Of a stretch of DNA of 64,000 nt, positions 42,308-51,753 are shown in pieces. The position numbers and the translations under genes are program-made. The notes below the pieces were generated by a model. It was not told the DNA's origin, searched no databases, and worked only from the letters and a program-made list of their open reading frames with translations. Position 1 is the stretch's first letter, and each line of letters begins with the position of its first letter. This DNA comes from Sclerotiophoma versabilis (taxonomy: Eukaryota; Ascomycota; Dothideomycetes; Pleosporales; Didymellaceae). The DNA lies in assembly GCA_012274445.1 (NCBI GenBank), contig JAAROD010000094.1:496001-560000 (forward strand), read 5' to 3'.

Positions 42308-44449
42308 ATGAGTACTACTTCAGGATCCCGTGCTACCCATAGCAACTCCAACGCGTCACGCAACCGCGTCGACGACGACCTCGATATGGACGAAGGATCG
42401 AACGAGGGCACGACGACCTCTACGTCCACGAGTGTATACCCAGTAGCTAAGCCCGAGACCTTCGATGGTACTCGTGAGAAACTGGAAGACTGGCTTATCA
42501 AGTTCGACCTCTTCTTCATGTTTCAGGGAGAACGCATCCCTGAGGAGAAACGTGTGACGCTTGTCTCCACGTTCATGAAGGACCGCGCGTTCACGTGGAT
42601 CAAACCCTTTATCCAGCGTTACCATGGAGAAGGAACGTCCACCGACATCGACGCATGGATCGAAGACTTCGACCTGTTCAAGGAACAGATACGCCGAGTA
42701 TTTGGAGTACACAACGAACCAACCATCGCACGTCGCGACATCCAACGCATTAAGCAAACCACGTCAGCCGCCGACTATGCTGCCAAATTTCAGCAGCTAG
42801 CAACGTACACCGGCTGGGACGACACCGCGTTGACAACGATGTTCCGACAAGGATTGAAACCACGAGTCAAAGAGGAATTGATGCGGACCGCTGCGTCTAC
42901 CGATGACTTCGACTCCCTGGTCAATACGGCAATTGATATCGATGTCAAGCTGTACGAACTACAACAGGAATTGCGAGAGGACCCACGTACACGAGCAGCA
43001 GCTCATACTACTCGCCCGCCTCCACGCAACCCATGGCGAAACAACCTCAACCGAGGAAACCGAGGAAGCAACCGCTACCAGCCAAACACTGGACGCCGTG
43101 TACACAATAGCACCAGCAGCGGTTACTACGGACCAGAGGCCATGGACCTGTCCAACATCAACAAAGGACCAGAACCCCGATGGAACCAGAAAAGCAAGGG
43201 TAGTGACAGGAAGGACAAGTCAGGAGTGACTTGTTATGGATGTGGCAAGCAAGGCCACTATGCCAAGGACTGTCGATCCAAGAACAAGGTGGTTCGACAA
43301 CTCAACGTACTCACCCGCGAGGATGCGGATGCCGGTGATGAATGGGAAGTTCTCACCGATGACATGGGACGTCTTATGGAGGACCCCGAACCCGGATCCG
43401 ATGACGATTACATCGAACCATCCGATGAGGACATACGGAATGCCCGAAGCCGAGCACCTACACCATACCAAGAGTTGGACGAACAGCAGAAGCATCTGCA
43501 GGACCTAGCGAGACGACCATCAACACAGATGGGACAAGCATACGAACGAGGACTGAAAGTGTGCAAGCACAAGCAGCCCACTATGTCTCAGCGACTACGC
43601 GACACTGCCAGACAAGAAGCGGATGGAGGCACTATCTACGCCTCCGACACTGAAGAAAGTTGGTACGACACAGACATGCGTGAATTCAACGAACGTACAG
43701 AAGCAGAACTAGCACGTCAAGAAATCCGAGACAACAACGCTACCTTTCAGGAAAACTGTGATCGGATTACCAAGAGCATCGACAAGAAACTACAGCAAAT
43801 GGCACTTCAAACTCGCGCAGGACAACGACAGGTCAACAACCTAAGTAAATCCCAACAGGATTGGTGGAAACATGATTTCGATAAACTCAGTGCTGGCAAC
43901 TACGCCACACGACAGGAGCTCGAGCGACAAGTAAAAAACGACCGAAGCAGGAACGAGCCTGACTTCGACAGGAAGCCAGCGTTGCTTCTAAACCCACGAC
44001 CAGAGTACGCCTTGGACCACCGGAATCCAAATCATGGAAAGCTATCATGGACAGCATGCGTACACAACGCCTGTCGCATACACGAATCAGAAAAACTAGG
44101 AAAGGGATGGTTCCCGACTCCCAGTACCACATGCAGGAAACAATGGTACGATTGCAAGAACGACATGTGCGAAATGCACCTCTGGGACAAGCGTTCCGAG
44201 CTGCACTTCCCAGGCACAGACGACCATCAGGAAATCGTATGCATGCAATTGGTTATCAACGGCTCCTGCTACAATCTACATTGGCAGCGTTGCCTCAACC
44301 CGAACTGCAAGCTGCACGAAGGCAGCAAGATCATCCATGGATTCGGTGATGAGGAGACTTTTTTAGGCAAGCGCCAAAAGAGTGCTCCGTCGAGCGATCC
44401 CTTAACGCTATTGGGGACGGCTCACTCATCAGACTACCCATCAAGTTAA
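42308..44449 (+). CDS. gag: Retrotransposon Gag polyprotein
   Basis: From the first ATG after the primer-binding site the frame encodes about 713 residues. The capsid-like region (about 40-230) contains KPETFDGTREKLEDWLIKFD and TAADYAAKFQQLATYTGWDD-like features of Ty3/Gypsy Gag. A basic Arg/Asn-rich stretch follows, then a single CCHC knuckle CYGCGKQGHYAKDC (about residues 307-320) for RNA binding. The following 380 residues are acidic and charged, unusually long for a Gag, and include a second Cys/His-rich part near the C-terminus (CVHNACRIHE, CKNDMCEMHLWD, CLNPNCKLHE). Gag ends 97 nt after the pol frame opens, so the two overlap. Confidence 0.9.
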   Translation: MSTTSGSRATHSNSNASRNRVDDDLDMDEGSNEGTTTSTSTSVYPVAKPETFDGTREKLEDWLIKFDLFFMFQGERIPEEKRVTLVSTFMKDRAFTWIKPFIQRYHGEGTSTDIDAWIEDFDLFKEQIRRVFGVHNEPTIARRDIQRIKQTTSAADYAAKFQQLATYTGWDDTALTTMFRQGLKPRVKEELMRTAASTDDFDSLVNTAIDIDVKLYELQQELREDPRTRAAAHTTRPPPRNPWRNNLNRGNRGSNRYQPNTGRRVHNSTSSGYYGPEAMDLSNINKGPEPRWNQKSKGSDRKDKSGVTCYGCGKQGHYAKDCRSKNKVVRQLNVLTREDADAGDEWEVLTDDMGRLMEDPEPGSDDDYIEPSDEDIRNARSRAPTPYQELDEQQKHLQDLARRPSTQMGQAYERGLKVCKHKQPTMSQRLRDTARQEADGGTIYASDTEESWYDTDMREFNERTEAELARQEIRDNNATFQENCDRITKSIDKKLQQMALQTRAGQRQVNNLSKSQQDWWKHDFDKLSAGNYATRQELERQVKNDRSRNEPDFDRKPALLLNPRPEYALDHRNPNHGKLSWTACVHNACRIHESEKLGKGWFPTPSTTCRKQWYDCKNDMCEMHLWDKRSELHFPGTDDHQEIVCMQLVINGSCYNLHWQRCLNPNCKLHEGSKIIHGFGDEETFLGKRQKSAPSSDPLTLLGTAHSSDYPSS
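44359..44365 (+). promoter_or_regulatory. -1 ribosomal frameshift site (T TTT TTA)
   Basis: The heptamer T TTT TTA lies in the Gag frame as N NNT TTT TTA, the classic X XXY YYZ slippery pattern. Slipping back one base moves ribosomes into the pol frame, which is open from 44353. Gag would otherwise end at 44449. A GC-rich stretch follows that could form a stimulatory structure. Confidence 0.7.
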
Positions 44450-47400
44450 ATGGAGTAGTATTATCGGCACTCTTGGACTCAGGAGCACAAGCGAATTACA
44501 TATCCCAAACAGCGATGTACCGAGCAGGCCTCGTACCACGCACAAAGGAACATGCCTATTCGCTCCGAGTAGCCAATGGAGAATCAATGCCGGAAGAGCC
44601 GTATATCATGTACGAGGTGATAGCGGCCCCCCTAGAGATACAGGGGCACCACGAGGAACTAACCCTAGACGTCTTCGCAAAGGCCACGCACGACGTCATA
44701 CTAGGACTTCCCTGGTTACGAAAGCACAATCCAGAGATAGACTGGACATGGGAAAGACTTTCGTTGAGACGATGCAAATGCGGCACCAATGCATCGAAAC
44801 CCACGCAGCGCACGCCGCGACTGGTGGATGAGAAGGAGATCAACAACGTCTCTTCGACACATAAGACGCGCCAAGATAGAGCGGTCGACCGTGTGGACAA
44901 AGGAAGCCCCTCCACGACGGTTAAGGAGAACAAGAGTGCACCTCCTGGCATACCAGATGTGTATAGACAGTACGCCTGGATGTTTAAAGAAGAGTTATCC
45001 GCAAAAGCGCTACCCAAGCATCAACCTTGGGATTGTGAGATTAAACTCGAGGAAGGGAAAGAACCACCCTTCGGGCCTATATACCAGTTATCCGAGAAAG
45101 AGCTCGAGATATTACGCGAGTACATCAAGGAGAACCTCGCGAAAGGATTCATTAGGAAATCCGAATCCCCGGCGGGATTTCCCATTCTATTCGTACCAAA
45201 GAAAGACGGCAAGCTGAGGCTTTGCGTCGACTACCGAAAGCTGAACGATATCACCATCAAGAATCGTTACCCGCTACCCAACATATCCGAGTTACAGGAC
45301 CGGTTATCAGGAGCGAAGTTCTTCACCGCACTCGACTTACGCGGAGCGTACAACCTCATACGCATGAAGAAGGGCGAAGAATGGAAGACGGCGTTTAGAA
45401 CCCGTTATGGTCACTACGAGTATACGGTCATGCCATTTGGGCTAACCAATGCACCAGCAGTATGCCAGGCACTAATCAACAATGTGCTACGAGCACACCT
45501 GGACATTACAGTGGTGGCATACCTCGATGACATCCTAGTGTACAGCAAAACACTAGAAGAACACAAGGTCCACGTGCGACAAGTGTTAGAATGCTTAGCA
45601 ACAGCAGACCTCAGGCTGAAGCCAGAGAAGTGCGAATGGCACAAGGAAGAAGTAGAGTTCCTTGGCTATGTCGTAGGAAGATATGGAGTTAAGATGAGCG
45701 AAAAGAAAATCCAGGTTGTGAAGGATTGGCCGACACCCACTACAGTCAAGGGAATTCAAGAATTCCTTGGGTTCGTCAACTTCAACCGACGTTTCATCAA
45801 GGACTACTCCATGAAGGCCTTACCGCTCACGAGACTTACGCGGAAGGACACACCCTTCAAATGGGAACAAGCGCAAGAAGACGCTTTCCAATCGCTCAAG
45901 CAAGCATGCATAGAGCCTCCCACACTGATTGCATTCAGGAGCGGCGAACCCGCACGCCTTGAAACAGATGCCTCGGATTTGGCATTAGGAGCATGCATTA
46001 CTCAAGAACGAGGCGGTCAATGGCACCCGATCGCCTACCACTCAAGGAAGTTCACGGCACCGGAAGAACGTTACGATGTACACGACAAAGAGCTTATGGC
46101 CATCGTCGATGCACTACAACATTGGAGAGTATACGCAGAAAGCTGCTCAGAACTCACCATCTACACAGATCACAAGAACTTGGTACATTTCACCACTACT
46201 AAGGTTCTGAACCGACGGCAAGTACGCTGGTCAGAAATGCTTGGTCAGTACAAGTTCAAGATCCTGTACACACCGGGGAAGGAAAACGGTAGAGCAGACG
46301 CGCTCAGCCGACGCCACGACCTCGCAGGCGAAAAGACAATCAACAAATTCGCCATCCTCGGAGTTAACAAAGATGGGTCTTTAGGACCAACACAGCAGCT
46401 CAATCTAGTGATGCAAGTTCAGCAGGAACAACGCATCCCGGAGCAAGTACCAGAGGAGCTTCAAGAGGAAGTCATCTCAAGACATCATGACGATGCGCTA
46501 CACGGACACCCTGGTATTGCCCGCACCATGGAACTCATCAAGCGACATTATGAGTTTCCCAACATGAAGGACAAGGTCACCAAGTTCATCAGGAACTGCG
46601 TGCAGTGCCAACAGAACAAGCACAGCACACACGCCAAGTACGGAGAGGCACAAGCAATGGAGCCACCCACGGCACCATGGACGAACATCACGATGGATTT
46701 CGTTACGCAGCTACCACCCTCCAAGGACCCTGTCACAGGATATACCTACGACTCAATCTTCGTCGTAGTGGATCGATTCACCAAATACGCTGAAATGATA
46801 CCATTCAGACACAGCTACACTGCGCGGCAGCTAGCTACGGTATTCATCGATCGGATCATTCGCCACCACGGAATGCCCGAGTCAATTGTCAGCGACAGAG
46901 ATAAGCTTTTCACGTCAAACTATTGGACCACGATGCTTGCCGCATTAGGTACCAAGAAAAAGCTATCTACAGCCTATCATCCGCAGACGGACGGACAGAC
47001 AGAAAGAACGAATCAGACGATGGAAACGTACCTTCGGATCTACAGCAACCAGGAACAAGACAACTGGGTCTCGCTGTTACCCATGGCACAAATCGCATAC
47101 AACAACAAGTTATCGGAAGCAACAGGCACAACGCCGTTCTTCGCGAATCACGGGAGACACCCAAATCTCTTTACTCGATCTCTCAATTGCCCTATTCAGA
47201 CGGAATCAGCAATAGCTTCAGCAGTCAGACTAAAGGAAGTACACCAGAAATCACTCGAAAACATCGCACGGGCTCAGGAACGAGCCATTTCATATGTCAA
47301 TCAGAAACGAAAAACGGCACCTCAGCTAAAGGAGGGGGATAAAGTCTATCTCCTCACAAAAAATCTCAGAACACGAAGAGCAACGAAAAAACTGGACAAG

Positions 47401-47784
47401 GTCAAGGTCGGACCATTTTTCATTTCTAAGCAAATCAGCCCAGTCAACTACCGACTTGAGCTACCCAAGGATGCAAAGATCCACCCAGTGTTCCATGTCT
47501 CGCTGTTGGAACCTGCCGACCCAAGAACGCCAATCCAGAAAGACTTCCACTACCAAGCCGACGGCAACGATGAGTGGGAAGTCGAAAAAATAACAACACA
47601 TCGAAGAACCAAGAAAGGTATTCGATACCTAGTCAAATGGTTAGGGTACCCGGAGTCAGAAAGTACATGGGAACCCCCAGCGCACCTTAAGAACTGCCAA
47701 CAGTTGTTGCGGCAGTATCGGCGGAATCAGGATCCAGAGGCGGAGGATACGATCCCCAGTCGAGACCAAGGGTCCCGGGCATGA
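44365..47784 (+). CDS. pol: Retrotransposon Pol polyprotein with chromodomain
   Basis: About 1139 residues if entered by -1 frameshift from Gag; the frame has no early ATG before the protease motif. Domains in order: aspartic protease (LLDSGAQANYI, active site near 44476), reverse transcriptase with the FVPKKDGKLRLCVDYRKLN block and YLDD at 45520-45531, and RNase H (ETDASDLALGACIT). The integrase follows, with the HHCC zinc-binding region (about 46490-46620) and core (TMDFVTQLPP, then SDRDKLFTS and HPQTDGQTERTNQ). A GPY/F-like segment and a chromodomain (YLVKWLGYPESESTWEPPAH, about 47620-47680) end the protein. The chromodomain usually guides integration to methylated-histone chromatin. No frame break is seen. 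Confidence 0.95.
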   Translation, partial: RQAPKECSVERSLNAIGDGSLIRLPIKLNGVVLSALLDSGAQANYISQTAMYRAGLVPRTKEHAYSLRVANGESMPEEPYIMYEVIAAPLEIQGHHEELTLDVFAKATHDVILGLPWLRKHNPEIDWTWERLSLRRCKCGTNASKPTQRTPRLVDEKEINNVSSTHKTRQDRAVDRVDKGSPSTTVKENKSAPPGIPDVYRQYAWMFKEELSAKALPKHQPWDCEIKLEEGKEPPFGPIYQLSEKELEILREYIKENLAKGFIRKSESPAGFPILFVPKKDGKLRLCVDYRKLNDITIKNRYPLPNISELQDRLSGAKFFTALDLRGAYNLIRMKKGEEWKTAFRTRYGHYEYTVMPFGLTNAPAVCQALINNVLRAHLDITVVAYLDDILVYSKTLEEHKVHVRQVLECLATADLRLKPEKCEWHKEEVEFLGYVVGRYGVKMSEKKIQVVKDWPTPTTVKGIQEFLGFVNFNRRFIKDYSMKALPLTRLTRKDTPFKWEQAQEDAFQSLKQACIEPPTLIAFRSGEPARLETDASDLALGACITQERGGQWHPIAYHSRKFTAPEERYDVHDKELMAIVDALQHWRVYAESCSELTIYTDHKNLVHFTTTKVLNRRQVRWSEMLGQYKFKILYTPGKENGRADALSRRHDLAGEKTINKFAILGVNKDGSLGPTQQLNLVMQVQQEQRIPEQVPEELQEEVISRHHDDALHGHPGIARTMELIKRHYEFPNMKDKVTKFIRNCVQCQQNKHSTHAKYGEAQAMEPPTAPWTNITMDFVTQLPPSKDPVTGYTYDSIFVVVDRFTKYAEMIPFRHSYTARQLATVFIDRIIRHHGMPESIVSDRDKLFTSNYWTTMLAALGTKKKLSTAYHPQTDGQTERTNQTMETYLRIYSNQEQDNWVSLLPMAQIAYNNKLSEATGTTPFFANHGRHPNLFTRSLNCPIQTESAIASAVRLKEVHQKSLENIARAQERAISYVNQKRKTAPQLKEGDKVYLLTKNLRTRRATKKLDKVKVGPFFISKQISPVNYRLELPKDAKIHPVFHVSLLEPADPRTPIQKDFHYQADGNDEWEVEKITTHRRTKKGIRYLVKWLGYPESESTWEPPAHLKNCQQLLRQYRRNQDPEAEDTIPSRDQGSRA

Positions 47785-48232
47785 GCCCATTTTCGAGAAC
47801 AGTGACGTCATTCAACAACGACTCCTGTTGCTCCAGAGGCTCAATCTCTTCAACGAACTGAGCACTCGCGTCGAACCATTGTTGTTCTCGACGCTTTAAG
47901 AATTTCTTTTGTTTACGCACCCGATTCAACTTCGCACGGGCAGCTTGCAAGGCGGCCATCGCGGCCTCCTCGGCCTCAGCCGCTTCGTCTTCCATTTGTT
48001 CCAACCGCGACATCTCGTTGTCGATTTTCGAGAAGTCGGGAACGGGCAGGTCAACTGGTTCACACTTCTTGATCCCGTTGTACTCGCAGTTTCCGCACTT
48101 CTTGCTCAGGGACGCCAACTTGCAAGGCAAGTTGTTCTTGGCGCAGTATTTGCAAGCAACCATGGCAATGAATCCGACAGCGTTTATGCGATCTCCTTTG
48201 GTATGACGGTGTAGAGTACTCCTGGAGGACAT
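47687..48232 (-). CDS. Antisense ORF: Zn2Cys6-like cysteine cluster plus coiled coil
   Basis: 181 codons on the strand opposite gag-pol, overlapping the pol 3' end by 98 nt and ending just inside the polypurine tract and 3' LTR. Residues about 27-58 hold six cysteines spaced C-X2-C-X6-C-X8-C-X2-C-X7-C, which satisfies the fungal binuclear zinc cluster pattern. An acidic/Ala-rich heptad-like stretch (about 75-120) with a KQKKFLKRREQ basic end suggests a coiled coil. It is not needed for retrotransposition in related elements. It may be a DNA- or RNA-binding regulator carried by the element, transcribed from the 3' LTR side. A second ATG at residue 24 (MVACKYC) is an alternative start. Expression is unproven. 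Confidence 0.6.
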   Translation of the reverse strand: MSSRSTLHRHTKGDRINAVGFIAMVACKYCAKNNLPCKLASLSKKCGNCEYNGIKKCEPVDLPVPDFSKIDNEMSRLEQMEDEAAEAEEAAMAALQAARAKLNRVRKQKKFLKRREQQWFDASAQFVEEIEPLEQQESLLNDVTVLENGLMPGTLGLDWGSYPPPLDPDSADTAATTVGSS

Positions 48233-48259
48233 CGGTTAATTCATGAGGACATGAATCGT

Positions 48260-48271
48260 GGAAGAGGGGGA
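48260..48271 (+). other. Polypurine tract
   Basis: GGAAGAGGGGGA lies just upstream of the 3' LTR and would prime plus-strand synthesis. Confidence 0.75.
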
Positions 48272-48274
48272 TAG

Positions 48275-48775
48275 TGTTACGATCTCGGAGGATGGCACGC
48301 GGGGATGGTGACTTATTACCAATGGCGGGCCCTGGATCGGCGGGCGCCAGGCCCCAGGTCACGTGATGTCTCACGAACTCCACACAGAACCTGGAGTCAG
48401 GAGTGTGAGACACGACAACACAACGTCACGTGATGTCCCACGAATCCCACATTGTTCCATGAATACCACAAGGCCCCCTATGGGACTTGGTGGAAGACCA
48501 TGCTACACTATGGGACATCTTAAGTATATAGTCAGTAGGAACACAACCCTTATGGTTCGTGTTCAACTTAGTCAATCAAGTTTGTCTTTGGAATCTCAAC
48601 CCCCAACTCTCGAGCTAGATAGTCTACTCTATACTACTCATTGTTACCCTCCATTGTCACGGTGTCTCACTAGACAATAACCCCAACCCTTACGGATCAT
48701 CCTGTACCAGCGCTCATCCCTGAGAACCAATACGAATAGTGCTTACGAGCTTTGCTTGAAAGTACAACTTCAACA
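48275..48775 (+). repeat. 3' LTR (501 bp)
   Basis: Direct repeat of 41790-42290 with the same TG...CA ends and no difference noticed in the compared stretch. It would supply the polyadenylation region of the genomic RNA. Confidence 0.95.
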
Positions 48776-48780
48776 GTCAT
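48776..48780 (+). repeat. Target-site duplication, right copy (GTCAT)
   Basis: Identical to the five bases before the 5' LTR. Confidence 0.9.
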
Positions 48781-49607
48781 CTACTCTACTTTTAGAATCA
48801 AGCATTCATTCCATACCCCGATAGGAACCATCTGGTAGATGCTCTATGATGTGTTGTGTACGACTCCCACCAAAGTCTTCATCGCAATAATCTGATACGC
48901 GTACACTGCTAACTAACCACGACATAGTATTGGCCAAGCAAAACACGAACACTTGTTGGGCCTTGCGATGCGTCTCTTAACCGAGTTGTGGTCGTGGATT
49001 GAGGCCGCTCGCGCCGGATTGGGTTGCTGATAAACCCATTGCCGAGGCCGATTCTTTGCCGACACTTAACCGCACCAACGTAACCACCGGGGGCTATCCT
49101 CAACGCCTTACCCGCCATACACCAAGTGGACTGCTTAGAAATGCAGAAAATGAGCATGCAACGACGTGTCGCAATGCACAACGCGTAGCTAGCATGTCTG
49201 AATTGTGCGCTCGTGGGTCGCGCAGAGGGCGTTGTAGCGTTGAGTGATTTCGTTGCGCTACGTGAGAAAGCATGAGTGAGCAAGGTGAAGAAAACAATCA
49301 CAGCTAACAGGAACGTTTGGTGGTTATCGCTGCATAGTTCGCGTACTCAGCTACCTTGTCAGCAGATGTAAGCTGTTCTGCAGCCGGCCCACCCTCTGTA
49401 TCCACTTTCACTGGACATCAAGGTCGTAGATACTAGCAACTTGTGCTGCGGTTCTCCTACTTTCGGCTGCATTGTCGTGCGTTGATCTGCCGCTATGGTG
49501 TGTTACAAATCAACAGCTACGATTTAATTCTTTGGGGGATGTGACGTAGGCGGGGCTTTCCTTGCCGACTACACTACGCTATCAACGTACGAGAAGTGGG
49601 GAGTAAG
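48781..49607. other. Intergenic region and flavin oxidoreductase promoter
   Basis: About 830 bp with no recognised gene. Frames on both strands are short and overlapping. The 3' part carries the promoter of the flavin oxidoreductase. Confidence 0.5.
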
Positions 49608-49614
49608 TATAAAT
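49608..49614 (+). promoter_or_regulatory. TATA box of the flavin oxidoreductase gene
   Basis: TATAAAT lies about 100 nt before the ATG, preceded by a GTGGGGAG element. It supports an inducible promoter. Confidence 0.5.
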
Positions 49615-49709
49615 TGCTCGCAGCTCTCCTATCCTTCATTTCGACATCAACTGAAGTCGGGCCTTCTCACAATCAACGCCTCCCTCTCAAATTTCACATT
49701 ATCGCAACC

Positions 49710-51035
49710 ATGAGTGCCAAAGCAAACACGGATAAGCCACACTCTCACCATGCTCTCCCCAAGGACATTCCGACTGAGGACCACCTAAGGAACATTCCGG
49801 CTCCCGGGGTATGTGTTTACTTGCATAAATCTTGAGTTGCATGCTGATTGTTACAGATCTCGTACTTCACACCCCTCCAGGACCCACCAGCCGGTACGGC
49901 ACTCGGAATGACCGATGGCAGCTCAAAGATCCCTAAGCTCTTCAACCCACTCAAGATCCGGGGTCTTCAGATGCAGAACCGCATTGCGCTATCCCCACTT
50001 TGCCAATATTCATCTCAGGACGGTCATGTTACAGACTGGCAACTTACTCACCTGGGCGGCATCCTCCAGCGTGGTCCCGGTTTGACCATGGTCGAGGCTA
50101 CTGCAGTCCAGTTTAACGGCCGCATAACTCCTGAGGATTCTGGTTTGTGGAAGGACTCTCAGAAGGAACCTCTCCGCAGAATTGTTGAGTTCGCTCACGG
50201 TCAGAGCCAGAAGATTGGTATTCAGCTCGGTCACGCTGGACGTAAGGCCAGCACAGTCGCTCCATGGTTGAGCAAAGGCGACATTGCAGGAAAAGACTTG
50301 AACGGCTGGCCCGACAACGTCCACGCGCCTTCTGCTATTGCTTTCAATGACAAGCACTGCCAGCCCAAGGAGATGACTCTAGACGACATCGAACAACTGA
50401 AGAAGGACTTCAAGGCTGCAATCGAGCGTGCTGTCTCAATTGGCTTCGACTTCATCGAGATTCACAACGCACACGGCTACCTTCTTCATTCCTTCCTGTC
50501 GCCTGCATCAAACAAGCGTACCGATAAGTACGGCGGCTCCTTTGAGAACCGCACTCGCCTGACTCTTGAAATTGTGGAGCTCGCTCGTGCAACCATCCCT
50601 AAGGACATGCCCCTTCTACTCCGTATCAGTGCCACTGATTGGCTTGAGGAGGCCGGTGTCGAGGGTTGGACCCTCGAGCAGACTGTCAAGCTCTCTGAGC
50701 AGCTTGCCGAGAAGGGCGTCGACCTTCTAGATGTCTCATCTGGTGGTCTGCACGAAAAGCAGCACATCCACGGCGGTCCTGGCTACCAGGAGCCCTTCGC
50801 TAAGGCTGTCAAGGACAAGGTCGGCGACAAGATGCTTGTCGGTACCGTTGGCTCGATCACAAACGGCAAGCAGGCCAATGGCTACCTTGAAGACGATAAC
50901 CTAGATGTTGTTTTTATCGGTCGCATGTTCCAGAAGAACCCTGGTCTCGTCTGGCAGTTTGCTGAGGATCTTGGCGTAGAGGGCCGCTGGGCAAACCAGA
51001 TCCGCTGGGGCTTCGGAGGCAGGGGCAAGAAGTGA
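49710..51035 (+). CDS. NADH:flavin oxidoreductase, Old Yellow Enzyme family (YqjM-like)
   Basis: Exons 49710..49808 and 49857..51035 (48-nt intron) give 425 residues. A short N-terminal extension rich in His and Pro is followed by the TIM barrel. Features are KLFNPLKIRGLQMQNRIALS, LSPLCQYSSQDG, GIQLGHAGRKAS, the substrate/flavin pair in EIHNAHGYLLHSFLSPASN, TDKYGGSFENRTR, and VGTVGSI with VFIGRMFQKNP at the phosphate-binding end. FMN-dependent enzymes of this class reduce activated alkenes such as enones, maleimides or nitro compounds with NAD(P)H. Cytosolic location is likely. It sits next to the retrotransposon, but its promoter of about 930 bp is not interrupted. Confidence 0.93.
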
Positions 51036-51753
51036 GTGCTTGACTTTTCCCAGCGACTAGACACGACTAGACATGCTCCATTCTCCTTTACGACATCATG
51101 ATTTAGACCTCAACGATGATACCAGACAGCATTTAAGAGGTAGACGTGTAAAAGAATAAGAAGTCAGAAAGCTTTCATATCCCAGCATCATTATCTGCAG
51201 ACTGTCACAGCTACATCCCAAGTGAGATGCACTGCTGACAATTGGCCAGAGATCAGGTCATTAACAAGAAAGCATTCGCAAACGAAGCTGCGTTTGTAGA
51301 GCACAAGAAGGATTAGATGCCCAGTTTACTGCGCAAGACCATGTTACGCCTGATCAAGTCTCATCTCAACATAGCTCCAGTAAGTATCTTCGTTGGTCAT
51401 GTTCGTTCCTGCAGATATAAGTGGTGCCCTGCACATGCCAGGGTCACTAATCGCCGAGGCCTCTGATTGGTAGTCGTAGTAATATCACGACGTCATGCAT
51501 CCAAACCCTCTCATTAGTGCTCTTGTGTCTCCAGCATCAAGCTTGTTTCTCCACGCAATGTCTTGCGTAGACCCCTGTATTAGTTGTTGTTGTTTAGTGG
51601 CTTATTAGGGTTTGATGATTGCCCCTCGATGTTCATATCCCCACTCCTAACCTCTAACCTTACGATTAGCATATTGATGTACCCCAAGACGCCCACTCGG
51701 TGTTTAATGAGTTTTCGTTTGACCTCAAGCGTTCAAGTGCAGCAGTAACTGAT
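51036..51753. other. Intergenic region, no gene seen
   Basis: About 720 bp between two genes on the same strand. Just upstream of the DUF1769 start the frame stays open for about 26 further codons without an ATG (from a TAG near 51667), so a longer protein with an upstream exon is conceivable. Confidence 0.45.

Larger units (their letters stand above)
41790..48775 (+). mobile_element. Complete Ty3/Gypsy chromovirus LTR retrotransposon
   Basis: A 6986-bp element with 501-bp direct LTRs starting TG and ending CA, flanked by GTCAT duplications. Order is LTR, primer-binding site, gag with CCHC knuckle, pol (protease, reverse transcriptase, RNase H, integrase, chromodomain), polypurine tract, LTR. 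Reverse transcriptase before integrase and a C-terminal chromodomain place it with chromoviruses. Both large frames are intact and the LTRs appear identical over the compared stretch, so insertion is recent and repeat-induced point mutation is not evident. An additional antisense frame lies between pol and the 3' LTR. The insertion is intergenic between BiP and a flavin oxidoreductase gene. Confidence 0.96.

Noticed and set aside
46605..47342. Other open frames within pol (for example 139 codons at 46923)
   Set aside because: They overlap the integrase-coding frame and lack motifs; shadows of pol.
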